Origin: Lepraria neglecta
Lineage: Eukaryota > Ascomycota > Lecanoromycetes > Lecanorales > Stereocaulaceae
Length of the DNA: 64,000 nucleotides
NCBI GenBank assembly: GCA_033220425.1
Contig: CM065648.1
Location: 744,001 to 808,000 of the forward strand
Direction of reading: 5' to 3'
The notes below the pieces were generated by a model, which saw only the letters and a list, made by a program, of their open reading frames with translations, did not search any database and had not been told where the DNA came from. The position numbers were made by a program, and so were the translations under genes. Of the stretch, positions 11,687-24,733 are shown piece after piece; the first letter of the stretch is position 1, and each line of letters opens with the position of its first letter.

Positions 11687-12571
11687 CTTTCTTCTCCTCG
11701 ATGCTTCCCGATCTCACAATGTCCGAGATGATCAGTTGTTGATGGTCCCCATTTTTTGTAAATTTGTAAACTGGCAAATGTCACTCAAGTGGACGGGTCA
11801 CTCTTTGTCTTTTAAGTGTACTTAGCAGAGGCTACCGCAGCCCGATAGGAGCGTCCGTTGTCGCAGAATATGGTGCTACAACGGTAATGGCGCGGAATGT
11901 TTTCGCCTCGAGGCATTTCCATGGATAGAGCGGCCATGTCAGATCTCACAGAAATGACTTCCTCATCACCAACTTCTTTGCCATGTATGTTCGCTCTATA
12001 ACGTTTGCTGGACTTCGCAGGATATGGACTCGAGTTGGTCTAGCAGTTGCCTTAGCAAACTAGATAACACGGCAGTTACTAGAATTAGTGATCCATATAA
12101 GTCCTACAGCGAAGTCTTTCTAATTAGATAAATCGATAGGTAGGTCTCGACGCTGACCGGTCAACTATTGATGGTGTGCTTAAGATGGAGAATGTATGAT
12201 GGAAGGAAAGATGGGGAAAGAGGCAGGTGGACACTTGTCCTACACGAAGTAAATTATAACCCCATTACGCTCAGCTGAAAGACAAGGCTGATCAGGGCTC
12301 AGTCTGACTTTCATAATTGCAACAATGGTACTCATTGGGCTGAGGGGCACAACCCCGAAATACTGGATTATTTGCGATGGATCCCTACCATCAAAGCTTT
12401 CCCAAGTCATAGCAGGCTCCTGCCCAGACCACCTCCTTTCTTTCGTGGCATACACCTCTATCGATATACAGCCAGGGGCGTTCTTAGGCTAGAGCAATCA
12501 TTTAAAAACAAGATCACATTGATTCGTTGTATATTCGTCTTGGATACTGGAGAAGCGTGTATTGACTGCAT
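11687..12571. other. Intergenic region between the HET pseudogene and RRP5
   Basis: No supported gene. The 12240-12455 minus-strand frame and short plus-strand frames have no motifs. The right end holds the RRP5 3' UTR. Confidence 0.5.
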
Positions 12572-15500
12572 CTACTCCCCACCAGCCTGCTTCCCCTGCG
12601 CTCTGACGTACTCTGCTGCTAAAGCTTTGACTCGCTCTTGACACTTGCTATCTCCAGCCTTCTCCTCATACTCCAGCCACTTCTTGAAGAAGAACTTCGC
12701 CTTGCGCGCTTTCAAATGCGACCCGCTGCCCGTCACGCGCTCAAAAAGACGGCGTATTACTGCCTGATCACCTTGCTTCATCTCCAAGTCCAGCAGCACA
12801 TTCCATAGATCCAGCCGCTTCGGCCATTGCGAGAGTAGCGTTTCGAAGATTGTACGACCGCGCTCTGACTCGCCGTTCGGGGAGTTGAATTCGAGTTGGG
12901 CGAATTTGGAAGTAAGAACTAGGTGAGTGTGCTGGGGGAGTGCTTGCATTGCGCGCGGTAACAGGGCGCGAGCGCGGTCGGGTGCTGATAGCGTAGTCAT
13001 CAGGAAGGTGGCGTAGTTGATGTAGAGGTCTGGGCTCTGGCTATGCTTCTTTAATGTGGCTTGGAAGAGGTCATCTGCTTTCGAGCTCTTGCCTGACTGT
13101 ATGTAGATGCTGCTGAGGCGCTCATGGATTTCTTGGCTGTCGTTGTATTGGCATGCTCGCAGGAAGACTTTCTCTAGAGACTCGTCGCTCCCGTATGTGT
13201 TCTCGAGATTAAGCAGTGCGACCCAAACATTCAGCTTCTCCACCTCCTCACGAATATCGATAGTCTTGAGAGCTCGCTCTGCGATCTCACGCGCCTTGCC
13301 GGCTTCACTCAGTTGGAGTTGGAAAGCCATATAGCTTAGCCAGAGGACTGAATGGTTCGGTTGGCCGAGCAAGAGGCGTTCGAAGTCTGCTCCGGACTGT
13401 GGACCATTGGCATCCAAGTCCCCGGTTTTGTCGACTTTAATCTCTGCCTTTATTCGCTTCTTCTTTTTGGGTGGGGAAGCTTCTGCATCGGTTTCTGACT
13501 GGGCGTCTCGTTCGTCTCCGGCTGACATGCCGCCAGGCCAGTCGAAGCCGCCTGTGCTGAGACCTCGAACTGCGTCTTTTTTCTGGGGTACCTCCGCCCC
13601 TCCCCCGCCTACGCCATCCATCTCAATGTCACTGTCCATGTCTGCGACGGCGTCATGATCAACAAGTTCGCTAGTTGAGCTGCTATCTTCCTCAGCATCG
13701 CTGTCTTCGCCCAATGCTACTCCAATGGCTTCACCCATCGATTCATCGCTGTCACCGGCTTCCTCTTCCTTTTCATTTTCTGCTTTGGAGAATTTCAAGG
13801 CACTTTGACGTTCAGACTTTGAGCCGAAGTAGGAAGCCTTCAGTCCAAATGATATCTGCTTCTTCTCTTTGTTGATACTCAAGACCTTTGCTTGAACTGC
13901 ATCGCCCTCTTCGTACAGCTTCTTCGGATTTGCACCTGGCTGATCAGACATCTTGGTACGGTGACACAGGCCACTGACATTCGCAGAATTGTTCACAACG
14001 ACGAAGACTCCGAAGTCCTCGACTTTGCGAACTTTGCCTGTGATAGTCTGACCCACTTTCATGTCGGAGAAGGCCAAAAGCGGCTTATAATCATTCTCGA
14101 GGTGGGTTTTCTTTAGACTCATTTGCACGTGATTGAGCTTTGGATCAACAGCAATGACCTTGCCTTTGACGAGCTGGTCGATCTCGAAACCCGACTTCCA
14201 CTCTTTGAGGAAATCATCTGACAGATCGGACACCCGGATGAATGCCGTGACATTGCTTGCTAGAGAAACAAAGATCCCGTTGTCGGCCACATTCTTGATG
14301 AAGCCTCTCCGGATATCGTTGACTTTGAGCTGAGATATAGATGTGATATTTGGGTCTTTGACTGGCAACGAAGAGCTGAGAACCTTTGAAGCCCTGGTGG
14401 ACAATGTGATTCTTTTGTTCGGGATGTCTACGTCCTTGACACAGACGCGTAGAGTCTGATTCTTCTGGTATATCGTAGGATCTGCTTTGTTATAGTCATC
14501 AGACAACTCTACCAAATGGATCGGCGCGGACAGTGATTCGCTAAGCTGGACCATGACTTGGCGCTCGGTGACCTTGGTGACTCTTCCTGGCAATATCATG
14601 CCTTTAGAGAGATCAGCCACGGTCACTGGATTCGAGGAGCCTCCGGACCTGGCAGATAAATCGAGGCGATAATTCTCAACGTCGACTTTCAGTACCTTTG
14701 CTCTCAAGACCGACCCAACTGGGAAGTTCTTTGCTAGGTCTTTGAGTTGTGATACGTCATCAGAAACATCCATGGCTCGGATGCGACCTCGAACATTCGG
14801 CGAAAGATTGACCCATAGGCAGTGGTCCGAAACATTGTTGACGAAAGCCAGCCAGGTCGAGCCAACTTCCACTTTGTCAATGGTTAGGATGTCCAGATTG
14901 GTCGAGGCCTGGTTGCTTGGCTTAGCCGTCAATTCGAAGACTGGGGCTTTGCCACGGTGTGTGATTGGTAGAAATCGATGGTTCCTCGAGTCGTGCATTC
15001 CCAAGATTCGGACAGGTAGCACTTGTTTGGTATGAAATTTCTTTAGAGGATGCTTTCGGTCATTGATCTCTTCCCATTTATCGAACACCTCTGAGACATC
15101 AATGCGTCCCTGGACAGAATCTGCCAATTGGACGTTCATCTGTGTATCTTTGATGGAAACGATTTTCGCCTTTGTCAACTTCCCAAGCGTAAAGTCGTCG
15201 ATGCCCGTGGAGGATTCGTCAATTGGGTTTGATAGTCCTTTATCATACGGGTCTGCCGCCTCAGCTTCTTTCTCGGTATTTTCTTTTTCCTCTGGTAAGG
15301 GCTTCATAGTCAGAAGGAACCGTCTCTGGCCATGGTCGACCGAAAGCACCCTCGCAGATACTGACTGGTTTCTCCGCATACCGAAATCAGGAAGCCTGAT
15401 CGCTTCGTCCGAGATATGCTGCTTGAGTAGAAGTCCTGTGAGGTCACCCGCGAACTGTACGAAGACACCCGTAAGAGTAATATTCTTGACAAAGCCCTGG

Positions 15501-17995
15501 ACCTCCGCTCCTTCCACTACGTCTTCGAACGATTTTAAGAGCTTTCCATCTTTGGCCGCCCTTAGAAGACTTGGCTTGCTGGTCAGCCAAATTAAGCGCT
15601 TGGCCTCTTGCTTGTTCAAGACCATAAGCTCCTTCAGTACCTGGCCGACTCTAATTCGCTTGGTTGAAGATAGGCACTTGTGGCTTGATCCATCGGCAAG
15701 ATGCTCAATTGGCAATGTCGCTTTGAGGCCGGAGGGCTCAAGCTCGACGATAATGTCGTCATTGGTCTTTTCTGTCACGTTTCCAATAACATTCTCCCCT
15801 GGTTTGATGTTCTTGAGTGCCTCTTGTTGAGCAGCTCCAAATACTGACGGGTCTTTGCAAGAGACGATCATGCGTTCCTCCGCCTCATCAACCGACATGA
15901 TATGGACAGTGACGACCTGGCCGGCACGAAAATACTGTTTGGGATCTTGTATGTAAGACTCGCTCATTTCTGACACCGGCAAGAAGCCTCGAACGGAACC
16001 ATAGAACTGAACAACGGCACCAGAGGGCAGAACGTTCACTAGAGTGCCAGGAGCCTGGAGACCGGGCTTCAAATTTTCGTACGATGTCCAAGGTTCGGCA
16101 TCGCTGTTGATGAGGGTCTTTTTGAGCGTAAGACGAATCTGGCGCTTCTCTGGATGCGTCGACAATACTCTGGCGGTCACTGCGTTGCCCTCTTTGAACT
16201 TCTTTTCGGGGTGCTGTAGGTGGATGTCGGCAAGATGTATTTCAGGAACTAGACCTGTTATGCCCTCTGCAATGTTGATTATGACACCGCTGACGCCGTT
16301 AAGGCCAACCATCATCTTTTCTACGGTCCCCTTCACCACCTGTCCGACGTTCACATCCTCCATGCGTAGAAAAGGCTGCTCGATAACTTTCGGTTCCATT
16401 GAGGCAATGAAGAGTCCGTCCATTGGATTGTAGCCGATGACGCGAGCCTTGTGAACCGAGCCAAGTTTGTATCGTCCAGTCGATTCGGCAAGCGTCTCAA
16501 TCTTGCCATCTGAGACCTTTGAGATGTGAACAAAGCCTCGCACACCTTTGACTCCAAGATCTACAAGCAGCCCAACGCCTGATTCCACTTTGACGACCCT
16601 GGCCTCATCCACGACTTTTGATATCGGCAGAAGCTGAGTGGGTAACGTATCTCGTGTAGTCGACGATGAAGTAGCGGTCTTGGACCTGAAGTACACGATA
16701 TGGTCCTGTAGTGAAATCCCGAGCCTTTTCTCCTCCACTGTAAGGAAAGTGCATATTATGCGTCCTCTGACCTTGCTTCCTACAGAGTACTTATTCACAA
16801 GGTCCTTGCCGCTTGAGGCTGCTCCTGAGTGTATCAGATCCGCTGTAACGTTGAGCAAGCCCATAACTTTGCCGGCAACTCCTGATGCAGTGACTTCTGA
16901 CACTAGGACATCAACGGCAGTTCCGGGTAGGAAGCAGTCCACCGTCGGCGCATCCGCAAGATAGCTGCCTTTCTTTATGTTGCCGATCTTCTGTGGATCT
17001 GCAGAGAGCTTAATAGTGTTACCATTAGAGCTCTTACCGGTGACGAGACAGAGGTATATGGAGCCTTCCTCGACCTTGGATGTATCAACATAGGCGCCCA
17101 ACTCTTTTGACGACATAAAGCCTCGGACGCCAGAGTCTCCAAGTCCCAAATCCATTACTAGGCCGTGATCTTCCACGCTGAGCACCGAGGCTTGGACCAT
17201 GCCATTTGTCACGATATCTGTTTTGGTGAGACCAGAATTGGCCTCGCGAGGATTGACCGAGAGCTCGATGTGTCTTTTGCCTTTTGCACCAGAAGCCTCC
17301 TCTTGCTGCGTTGAAGTGACATAGGCGCGCAGGTATTGCCCGATGGAGAAGAATACTTTGGGATCAATCTTTGTATTAATTTCGTCCTGTTCGGCCTCCT
17401 CTTCTGTTGCAGCTAGTGCTTCTATCCTCTTCGTCAGCTTGTCAGATATCGAGGTCAGAGGAACGTATCCCGTAAGATTATTGGGGAGGCTTAAAGCGAT
17501 ATCATATCGGTGGATCTGAGAGACTTGTCCAAGCACTATGGAGCCTGGGACTAGTCGCTGAAAAAGCAGTCAGCTACCATTCTTCGACAAGCATTGTCAG
17601 CCTACCTTGTAGCTCAATCCCTCGATCCGCACATTTGCTTCCTCCACTAACCCGTTCTTGCCCCCTTTTTTTCCCTTTGACTTCGACTTGCGCCTGCTCT
17701 TCGCAATGGGCGCATTGGACTGATCAGGCATGTCTTCTTCATTTTCTTCGTCCTCGAATTCGTTCCTCGGGGGCTTTTTGCCCGTATTCTGCTCGAACAG
17801 CACATCTTGCTTCGCTTGGATCTGGATTTGCTTATGCTCCAGAGGAGTCAGGACGCTCGCGCCACCACGAGGGAATGCTGGCTCCTCGTCTTTTAAAACT
17901 GATAGCTTCGCGGAGGAGGATGGCTTCTGTTTCTGCTTCTTCTCGGATCGAAGACCGTCAGCTGCAACATCGGCCTTGCGCTTTATTGGCGCCAT
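12572..17995 (-). CDS. RRP5: rRNA biogenesis protein Rrp5
   Basis: Two exons: 17995..17607 region ending at 17606, then 17557..12572. The 48-bp intron joins IEGLSYK to RLVPGSIVLGQV. The product is about 1,791 residues, the usual size of the family. A basic N-terminus (MAPIKRKADVAADG, then a Lys-rich nuclear segment) precedes a long array of S1 RNA-binding repeats through roughly residue 1,290 (for example PGTLVNVLPSGAVVQFYGSV, VGQTITGKVRKVEDFGVFVV). An acidic linker follows (GEDSDAEEDSSSTSELVDHD). The last 300 residues are HAT/TPR-like repeats (HSVLWLSYMAFQLQLSEAGK; RRLFERVTGSGSHLKARKAK). Rrp5 acts in the nucleolus in early pre-rRNA cleavage for both 18S and 5.8S/25S rRNA. I chose MAPIKRK over an upstream non-ATG extension of the frame. 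It is divergent from CDT2. Confidence 0.97.
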
Positions 17996-18309
17996 TTTGT
18001 TAAGGAAAGCTGCCTTCAAGCCCTCACATTGTATGGGCTAAGAGCCAAAGCAGAGCATTTCGTTGTTGCTCGAATTTCGAAAAATCCAATTTTCCCAGGG
18101 ATATTTTACCCGAAGGCTAAATTGCTTTGGGAATGGCACTGCCTTAACCCCGACGTGTTTCGGATTTAGAGAAAGCGCGATATCGTTTGAACGCGCTTTC
18201 CACCGTAGCAAAACCTCTTAGACTTCTCTGCGCTGGCTTCTTATTGCTATATGGCACTGATGGCATCTGCACAATAGGTCTGTTACTATGGGATTTTGAT
18301 ACAACCACT
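17996..18309. promoter_or_regulatory. Shared divergent promoter region of RRP5 and CDT2
   Basis: The two ATGs face away from each other across 314 bp, so the regulatory sequence for both genes must be here or overlap their 5' ends. I do not see a clear TATA box or a named operator. Confidence 0.6.
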
Positions 18310-20548
18310 ATGGAGGATCGAACCCCAATTGGCTCGCAAGAGAATGTCCTATCCAGCAGAGCAGCATCTATAGATGGGGATCTAGCCTCGTCGCCAATCC
18401 TGCCTCCTCCAAGAGACCACCAGAGCAGCAAACCTCGCAAAGCACCGACTATAACCCCGCGATCTTTCACACGCTTCTTTACCCCCAAGTCTTCTCTAGA
18501 AAGAGGTGAAAGGATTGGTGCATCTAGGCAAGCATTGAGAGATATCACCGCTTCAGCTTCCAATCGCAAGGGGCGAAGAACACCCACAAAGGATACCGTT
18601 CAGATATATGGAGAAAATAGCAGAGGTACAGCTAGGATATCGAAAACCAGAAAGAGGAAGATACCAGACTCTTCAGACGTCACCCCAGAACGTTCTTCTC
18701 CACTGAAGAGAATTCGGAATCAATCTTTGGAGATCGCTGAAGATGACAGCGATGCAGAATCAGCTGGGTCTAGGGAGGAGATCGAAGGGCATTTGCAGAG
18801 GCTGGGCAGGTCGAAAAAGAAGATACACAACGTTGTGCAGCCTATCGCTGGTTCGAAATATCGAAGTCCGCTGGGAAGAGACCTGCGACGTGAAATCGGT
18901 GCCTATGGCATGATAGGTAAAGCTCGGTCTTTCCATCATCGCCTTGCGGGAGCGAAGGATTGGCAATACGAGACGACAAACTTCTTCACCAGACCTGAGG
19001 ACGCGTATGTCTGCATGAATGTGGCAGCGCCGGCAGACCACACAATCCCGTTCTGTACTGCGAGCTGCAATAGTAAGTCCGCCTTACATTCTTCTCTCCG
19101 CCTGTGCTGATCATAATGCTCTAGCCAACTCTCTTGTCGCCATCGGGGATGAAGACGGAGGCGTCAGGCTGCTGGAAAGTGCGAAGGACGAGAAGCCTGG
19201 CTTCACAAAAGCGTATCTTGCCTTTCGTCCTCACAACAATGCTATACTAGATCTTGCTTTCTCTCCTGATGACTTGTTATTGGCAACAGCATCTGGAGAC
19301 CAGAGTTCCCAGATCATAGATATGCCCAGCCAACGAACCACGTACTCACTTAACGGTCACGTATCGTCTGTCAAGCAAGTCTGTTTTCAACCGGGAAGCT
19401 CTAATGTCATTGCAACGTCAAGTCGCGATGGTAGCGTCCAGATGTGGGATCTGAGATGCAAGGGATTCGACGCACCAGTCCGTGACATCCGAGTCTCATT
19501 AGAACCCGCTGCTACGGATCCCACAAGAACACCCACGAATCACAAGATGACATGGGCTCGGTCTGTTAATACCATAATCGAAGCGCATGCAAACCGCCAA
19601 CCTCCGCCCTCAAACCCAGCTCCAGCCAATAAGGCCACACCAAGTTTTGATGCTCCATCGAAGACCGAGTCTCCTGGCCGAAGGGGTGACGTTTCTATCA
19701 CCGCGCTGTCATTCCTCCAACCTGGCCGGGAGCATCTCCTGATCACAGCCTCGGAAGCAAATGCGAGCGTCAAGCTTTGGGACCTGCGTACGACACATAA
19801 CCATCGTCGGAGTCGTGCGTCTCCCTTATCCACCACCAGACAGCCCGAGAGTCACAACAAGCATCGTCACTTTGGCCTGACCTCCCTCTCGCTTAGCGGT
19901 GACGGTGGACGCTTGTATACTCTGTGCAGAGACAACACCGTCTATGCATACTCGACGTCACATCTCATACTCGGTCATGCACCAGAGCTGTCCAAATCGT
20001 CATCAAAGTTCCGAAGATCCGGTGGTCCGGAGAAGGAGGGTCTAGGACCGATTTATGGCTTCCGTCATCCAAAGTTCCACGCCACAACGTTCTATGTGAA
20101 GTCTACTTTGCGGCCTGCGGACGACGACAAGAGCGAATTGCTTGCAGTCGGCAGCAGCGACGGCTGCATAGTGGTCTTCCCAACGAATGAGCGGTACATG
20201 CAGCGCTCGAACCATCAACGGATACGCCATTCAGACTCGCCCTTCCCTAGGCCGAGACCTGCCTTGACCCGCACTGATAGTGGCACAGGCCTTTCTACTC
20301 GTCTAGAGGACACGATTCCCATATACCAACACGGTTCGGCACTTATCCGAGGGCACAGTAGGGAAGTCACAGGCTTGTCCTGGACACCTAGTGGCGAGCT
20401 GGTGACGGTAGGTGATGATTTCGCAGCGAGGTGCTGGCGTGAAGGAGCCGATGCTCGAGACTTGCGTGTGGGTGGTGAGAAGGAAGGAAGGCGGTGGGGT
20501 TGTGGTTGGGCAGAAGCCGCGGAAGAGTGGGATGATTATGACGGATGA
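18310..20548 (+). CDS. cdt2: CRL4 ubiquitin ligase substrate receptor Cdt2 (DTL), WD40 protein
   Basis: Two exons, 18310..19072 and 19125..20548, encode 728 residues. A 52-bp intron joins PFCTASCN to TNSLVAIGDEDGG. The N-terminal 200 residues are disordered and rich in Ser, Pro, Arg and Lys (TPRSFTRFFTPKSSLERG). WD40 blades follow: NSLVAIGDEDGGVRLLES, NAILDLAFSPDDLLLATASG, GHVSSVKQVCFQPGS ... DGSVQMWDLRC, ANASVKLWDLRT, ELLAVGSSDGCIVVF and HSREVTGLSWTPSGELVTVG. Two WDxR motifs (MWDLRC, LWDLRT) are what DDB1 binds in DCAF proteins. Cdt2 recognises PCNA-bound PIP degrons and directs CRL4 ubiquitylation of replication-licensing targets in S phase. The order of blades and the WDLR boxes fit Cdt2 better than other WD40 proteins. 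ATG 18310 is the first in frame. Confidence 0.85.
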
Positions 20549-20698
20549 CAGCGGCCTGTTTCGAATACCTTGGTCAAAGGTAACCTCATGGATAACCGGA
20601 TTTTGTATAGATTAAATACTCTCGGTCCTCGGCAACTGTGAATGCATATTCCCCTTTCTGTATCCAAGCTCCAGCTTGCAGGTTTCCTGTTACTTCTT

Positions 20699-21661
20699 TT
20701 ACTCCACATTTTCACCAGGTCCAGTCACCCGTGTCTCGCCCATCCTCCTCTCCTCACCTCTCAACCTCTCCACCTCTTCATCCACTAGCGCAATGTCCGC
20801 CTCAATCCTCAACAACCTCTCCCTCAATAGATCCCCGTATTCCTCATCACTCAGCGCCTTCATAGGCATCCATTTCATCTCTGCCACTTTGTTCCAGAAT
20901 ACTTTGGTCGCTTCTTTCTTTGTACTTTCCATCTCAACAGCGACCTGCTCACTATGTCTTGCATCAAGCTTATTATAAACCGTCTGCCCCACGAAGCCGA
21001 ATAGCGCGACCATTACAGTTCCAGGTAAGATGTTGCGCCGTCCACGGAAGAGCGCGCCGATTGTGCCGCCTGTTATACCGCCCGCATACGAGCTTGCTGA
21101 TATTCGGTCTCGTGAGGAGGGGGAGGGGCCGGCGTTCCATTGGTAGAGGAGGGTGGAGCGAGTCGCTGGGTGGAAGAGGGGTTAGCAATTTGGAATTAGG
21201 GGTCGTTGAGAGGGTTGGGGATGCAAACCCCAGAACGTGCTGCCGAGTGCGAACCATTGGATGCCTGATACTATGGTGAATAGAGTTGGGGTGGGGGAGG
21301 CGCGCAGGACGGCCGATATGCCGCCTGTGAGGAGGCCAGTTGTTCCTTGAGGAAGTCAGCAGGTGAGAATCGGAAGTGACTGAAATTCCTTTTAACGGCA
21401 GCATCGATTTTCTCAAGACAGGAATAATTTGGGCTTTGAGAGCAAATACGAAAATCGAAAGCGATGGCTTTCGGATAAGAACTTGACTGCTGTTGTATAT
21501 AACTCAAAGTTGCACCTCAACTCTCAAGCCGTAGGTGTAAATCAATGGCACTTACCAGTCAATGCGCCGACCTTGAATGCCGGTGTAAGTATTGCTGGGG
21601 ATTTTGATAATTGTTTGTATAATTGTTCTGCATTGAAGCCCGGGTCCTCTCCAGAAGTCAT
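20699..21661 (-). CDS. Tim17/22-like small membrane protein, probably mitochondrial
   Basis: Three exons on the minus strand: 21661..21556, 21345..21229 and 21165..20699, encoding 229 residues. Junctions give the smooth strings FKVGALTGTTGLLTGGISAV and LGSTFWATRSTLLYQWNAG. Four hydrophobic, glycine-rich segments (GALTGTTGLLTGGISAV, TLFTIVSGIQWFALGSTF, SSYAGGITGGTIGALF, NILPGTVMVALFGFVGQTVY) resemble the Tim17/Tim22/Tim23 fold. After these, a charged helical tail of about 85 residues (MESTKKEATKVFWNKVAEMK; LLRIEADIALVDEEVERLRG) is probably coiled coil. No exact orthologue name comes to mind, so the Tim17-like call rests on glycine-rich hairpin-like helices only. It is convergent with CDT2, with a 150-bp gap. 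Confidence 0.75.
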
Positions 21662-21995
21662 GACGGGCTTGAGAAGCAGCTTAGGGGCCAAGTTAAGAAT
21701 TTTTCATATGATTACCTACATGTGAAGGGTAAAAGCAACTTTTCATATGCTGCACGGTGACGATGCTGGCTCTTCACCGAGCTGATAGAGCGCTAGCGGC
21801 AGCTAGGGGATCGTCGGCTAAATTATAATTTATGACTGCCTGAGTCCAAGGTTTTCAACCACCATACAACCCCCATGTACACTATCAAAACTGTCTAAAA
21901 CAGACTAACAACTAGATAAATCACTAGAGACGACTGAGTGTACGACCTCTAGGCCGGTGGACGCTCGCAAGAGCGTGGGATACTGAGCCGCAAGC
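21662..21995. other. Divergent intergenic region, Tim17-like gene and eIF4B
   Basis: About 330 bp between two divergent start codons. It should hold both promoters; no specific element was recognised. Confidence 0.5.
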
Positions 21996-23962
21996 ATGGG
22001 TAAGTCTACTTAAAGAGACACAGCTATAACCCACGTCATTGGCCGAATTGGGCTAATTGACATATGCAGCTCCTCAAAAGCAAAAAGGCCAGAAGATGGA
22101 TCTGGGGGCGTTCCTTACGGATAAGTGTACGTATATCTGACAGCGCCGCACAAGCGGAGATCGAGCAGTTGCTGACAGTTCATATAGCCTTAGGATCATG
22201 GGCCGACGAAATGGAAGATGCGCCGATGCCTTCGGCTCCTGGTGGTAATAGAAGCTATGGTGGAGACCGTGGCTATAGCTCTGGAGGTGGATTCGGCAGT
22301 GGCGGATTCGGTACGTGATATGCCTGTTGGTATGAGAAAATTTGTGGAATACTGACTTGACGTTTCAGACCGAAGCGGATATTCCGTGAGAGAACCATTG
22401 CCTCTGCCATCGAAGCCACCGTATACGGTGCATATTGCGAACATGAATTTCAGCACGACGCGCGGAGAGATTGAAGATTTTCTCGCGGAATGCCAGGTCA
22501 CTGAAGTACGAATTCCTGAGGACAAGCTTGAAGGAAAGCCTAAAGGATTCGCATATGCGACATTCGAGACATTGGATGGTTTGAAGAAGGCATTGGACCT
22601 TACTGGCAGAGATCTTGCGGGGAGACCTATCAGGATCAGCGTGGCTGAGCCACGTAAGTCTCATGAATTCATAAATGCTTGTTGAAGTGGGTCAGATGCT
22701 AACATATGTTCACGCCTATAGAAAAAGACAGACCAGACGCCCGGGAGTTTGGAGATTGGACGCGGAAAGGACCGCTCTCAGACGCTGGCGCACCTCGCCG
22801 AACGTCAGATAGAGGCGGCTTTGGCTCTGGGCGTGGAGGTGGAGGTTTCGACAATGCTTCTGATGCTGGTAGCGATCGCCCGGCCCGCCGTGCTGGCTAC
22901 GAGCAAGGTGATGGGAAGGTTCGAGACTTTGGCAACTGGGACCGGAAAGGCCCGCTTACTCCTACGCTACCCGCGGCAGCTCCAGCGAGAAGCTTTGACC
23001 GTCCTGTCAGCCGTGACGGTCCTGCTGGTCGTAGAAACTCGCCATCATGGGGTGAAGGGAGGTCCGATGCTGGTTCACGGCCGCCGAGACGCGAGTTCGT
23101 CGAGCGACCCGTCATCGAACGAGTGCCCACTGCAGCCGAGCAGGACAATCAGTGGAGGACCAAAATGAAGCCAGACCCATCGCCAGCTCCACCTGCTCAG
23201 CCAGTGCAAGCCGCTAGATCACCAGTGCTTTCAAATCGTGAACTCAGCACGCCGCCATCGCCTGCTGCTCCACCGGCAGCTCCTGCTTCTCGACCCAAGC
23301 TGAATCTTGCAAAACGTACCCTCTCTGAAGTACCTACAGAAGCAATTTCTAACCCTGCTTCAGATTCAAAGGCAAGCCCATTTGGTGCCGCTAGGCCAAT
23401 CGACACTGCTACTAGAGAGAAAGAGGTCGAAGAGAAACGACAAATTGCTATTCGCGAGAAGAAAGAAGCGGATGAAAAGGCTCGTGCGGAAAAGAAAGCC
23501 GCCGATGACAAAGCTAAAGAAGAAAAGAAACTTGTAAGAGATGCTGAACTTGCCGCTAGAAGGGATCAGGATGCCGAAAAGAAGGAGAAGCCCAACGGCC
23601 AGCCGAAAGAAAAACCGAATGGCCAACCTAAAGACAAGGCGAAAGAAAATGGTGCTTCAGCGCCGCCTGCTGGAAAGAGCTACGAAATACTTCGACGGGC
23701 AACCAATGACGACGCTGCCGCGGCAAGTGAAGAGATCGACGAGGCGGAGGAAGATGCCCTTGTCACTGAAGACAAGGCAGTCAAGCCAAAAGAGATTGTT
23801 CGAGACATTTCGCCCAAGAAGGATGAAGCTGGTCAGACGAATGGCGCCTCCGCTGCTGGTACACCCGACCCAAGTGCCGAGGATGAGGGCTGGAGCACGG
23901 TCTCCAAGCCTGTCAAGAGCCGGAAGAATGGCAATCAAGCTGCTCGTGCGATCGCCTCTTAG
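21996..23962 (+). CDS. Translation initiation factor eIF4B (Sce3/Tif3-like)
   Basis: Five exons: 21996..21999, 22070..22126, 22188..22310, 22369..22653 and 22722..23962, encoding 569 residues. The first exon is only ATG plus one base; the donor GTAAGT follows directly. The start MAPQKQKGQKMDLGAFLTDK, followed by SLGSWADEMEDAP, is the conserved eIF4B N-terminus. An RRM follows at about residues 75-155, with RNP-like segments YTVHIANMNFS and KGFAYATFETLDGLKKAL. Then come repeated REFGDWTRKGPL and RDFGNWDRKGPL motifs separated by Gly/Arg-rich sequence, and a long Lys/Glu/Ala-rich helical region. The protein ends EDEGWSTVSKPVKSR. eIF4B binds RNA and stimulates the eIF4A helicase during 5' UTR scanning. 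The micro-exon start explains why the N-terminus is not in one open frame. Confidence 0.93.
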
Positions 23963-24733
23963 GACCAAAATATCCACCTCCTCTATCGAGACCCCTTTTT
24001 CTTACAGCACTCGACTCGACTTCACCTTGGCATCTCTCCTCATGTTCGCACAAATCTTCATCATTTTACTGGCGTTATGGACTGCCTCCCCATCTTTGCA
24101 TAGCTTCTAAGCTCGGCATAGAAATTTCTGGATAGGGATAGCTGGTTGCTATCACCCGGAGTGATATTGCACTCTGCAATCTCATTATGAGAACGCAAAA
24201 GTTCGCTTATGGGCGTCAGAAGGGTTCTACACATGTCCTTGAGTAGGACTAAATGAGCTTTTTGGTGGAATAACAATGGTATTACCGCAATAGAATTGGC
24301 GGTACGTGGACCTACATAGGTCGAGATTTCGATTTGTGTATACTAGATTGCTACAGGTCCTTTCCGATGCATAGATTTCAATGAACAGGCTTTCAAATGT
24401 CAATGATCCCAGAGATATCGTGTACACTGGGGCATGTCACCCTTAAACTCCCACTTTGGCAGTGCATAAATCCAAGCATAAAGTACTACCAGCATCTCAT
24501 CTCATTGGCCTTGTGGGCAGTTCGCCAGATGAACCCGGAAGACCGCCACGCGATAAATGATCTTCAGGGTGCAGATCAGTGCACTAGCGCCCGCTCTTCT
24601 CTAACAAGGGTCTGTTACACAGTCAGCATAGCAAAACACTCCTCTTCAAACCATAAGCATAGCTCATACATCTCGCATATAGCATATACCCATAGACAGC
24701 GCTTTAGACTCCATTTTCTGCGACTACCATGAT
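23963..24733. other. Intergenic region between eIF4B and the Sec2-like gene
   Basis: No gene supported. Short frames on both strands only; presumably the eIF4B 3' UTR followed by the promoter of the Sec2-like gene. Confidence 0.5.

Noticed and set aside
15063-15830. 255-residue open frame on the plus strand
   Set aside because: Lies entirely antisense to RRP5 S1 repeats; composition is Ser/Leu-rich and has no motif. It is a shadow of the real gene.
21730-21840. Possible tRNA-like stem in a GC-rich stretch
   Set aside because: No B-box (GGTTCGA-type) and no cloverleaf could be drawn.
23541-24110. 189-residue Lys/Arg-rich frame on the plus strand
   Set aside because: It is an alternative frame of the Lys/Glu/Ala-rich part of eIF4B.
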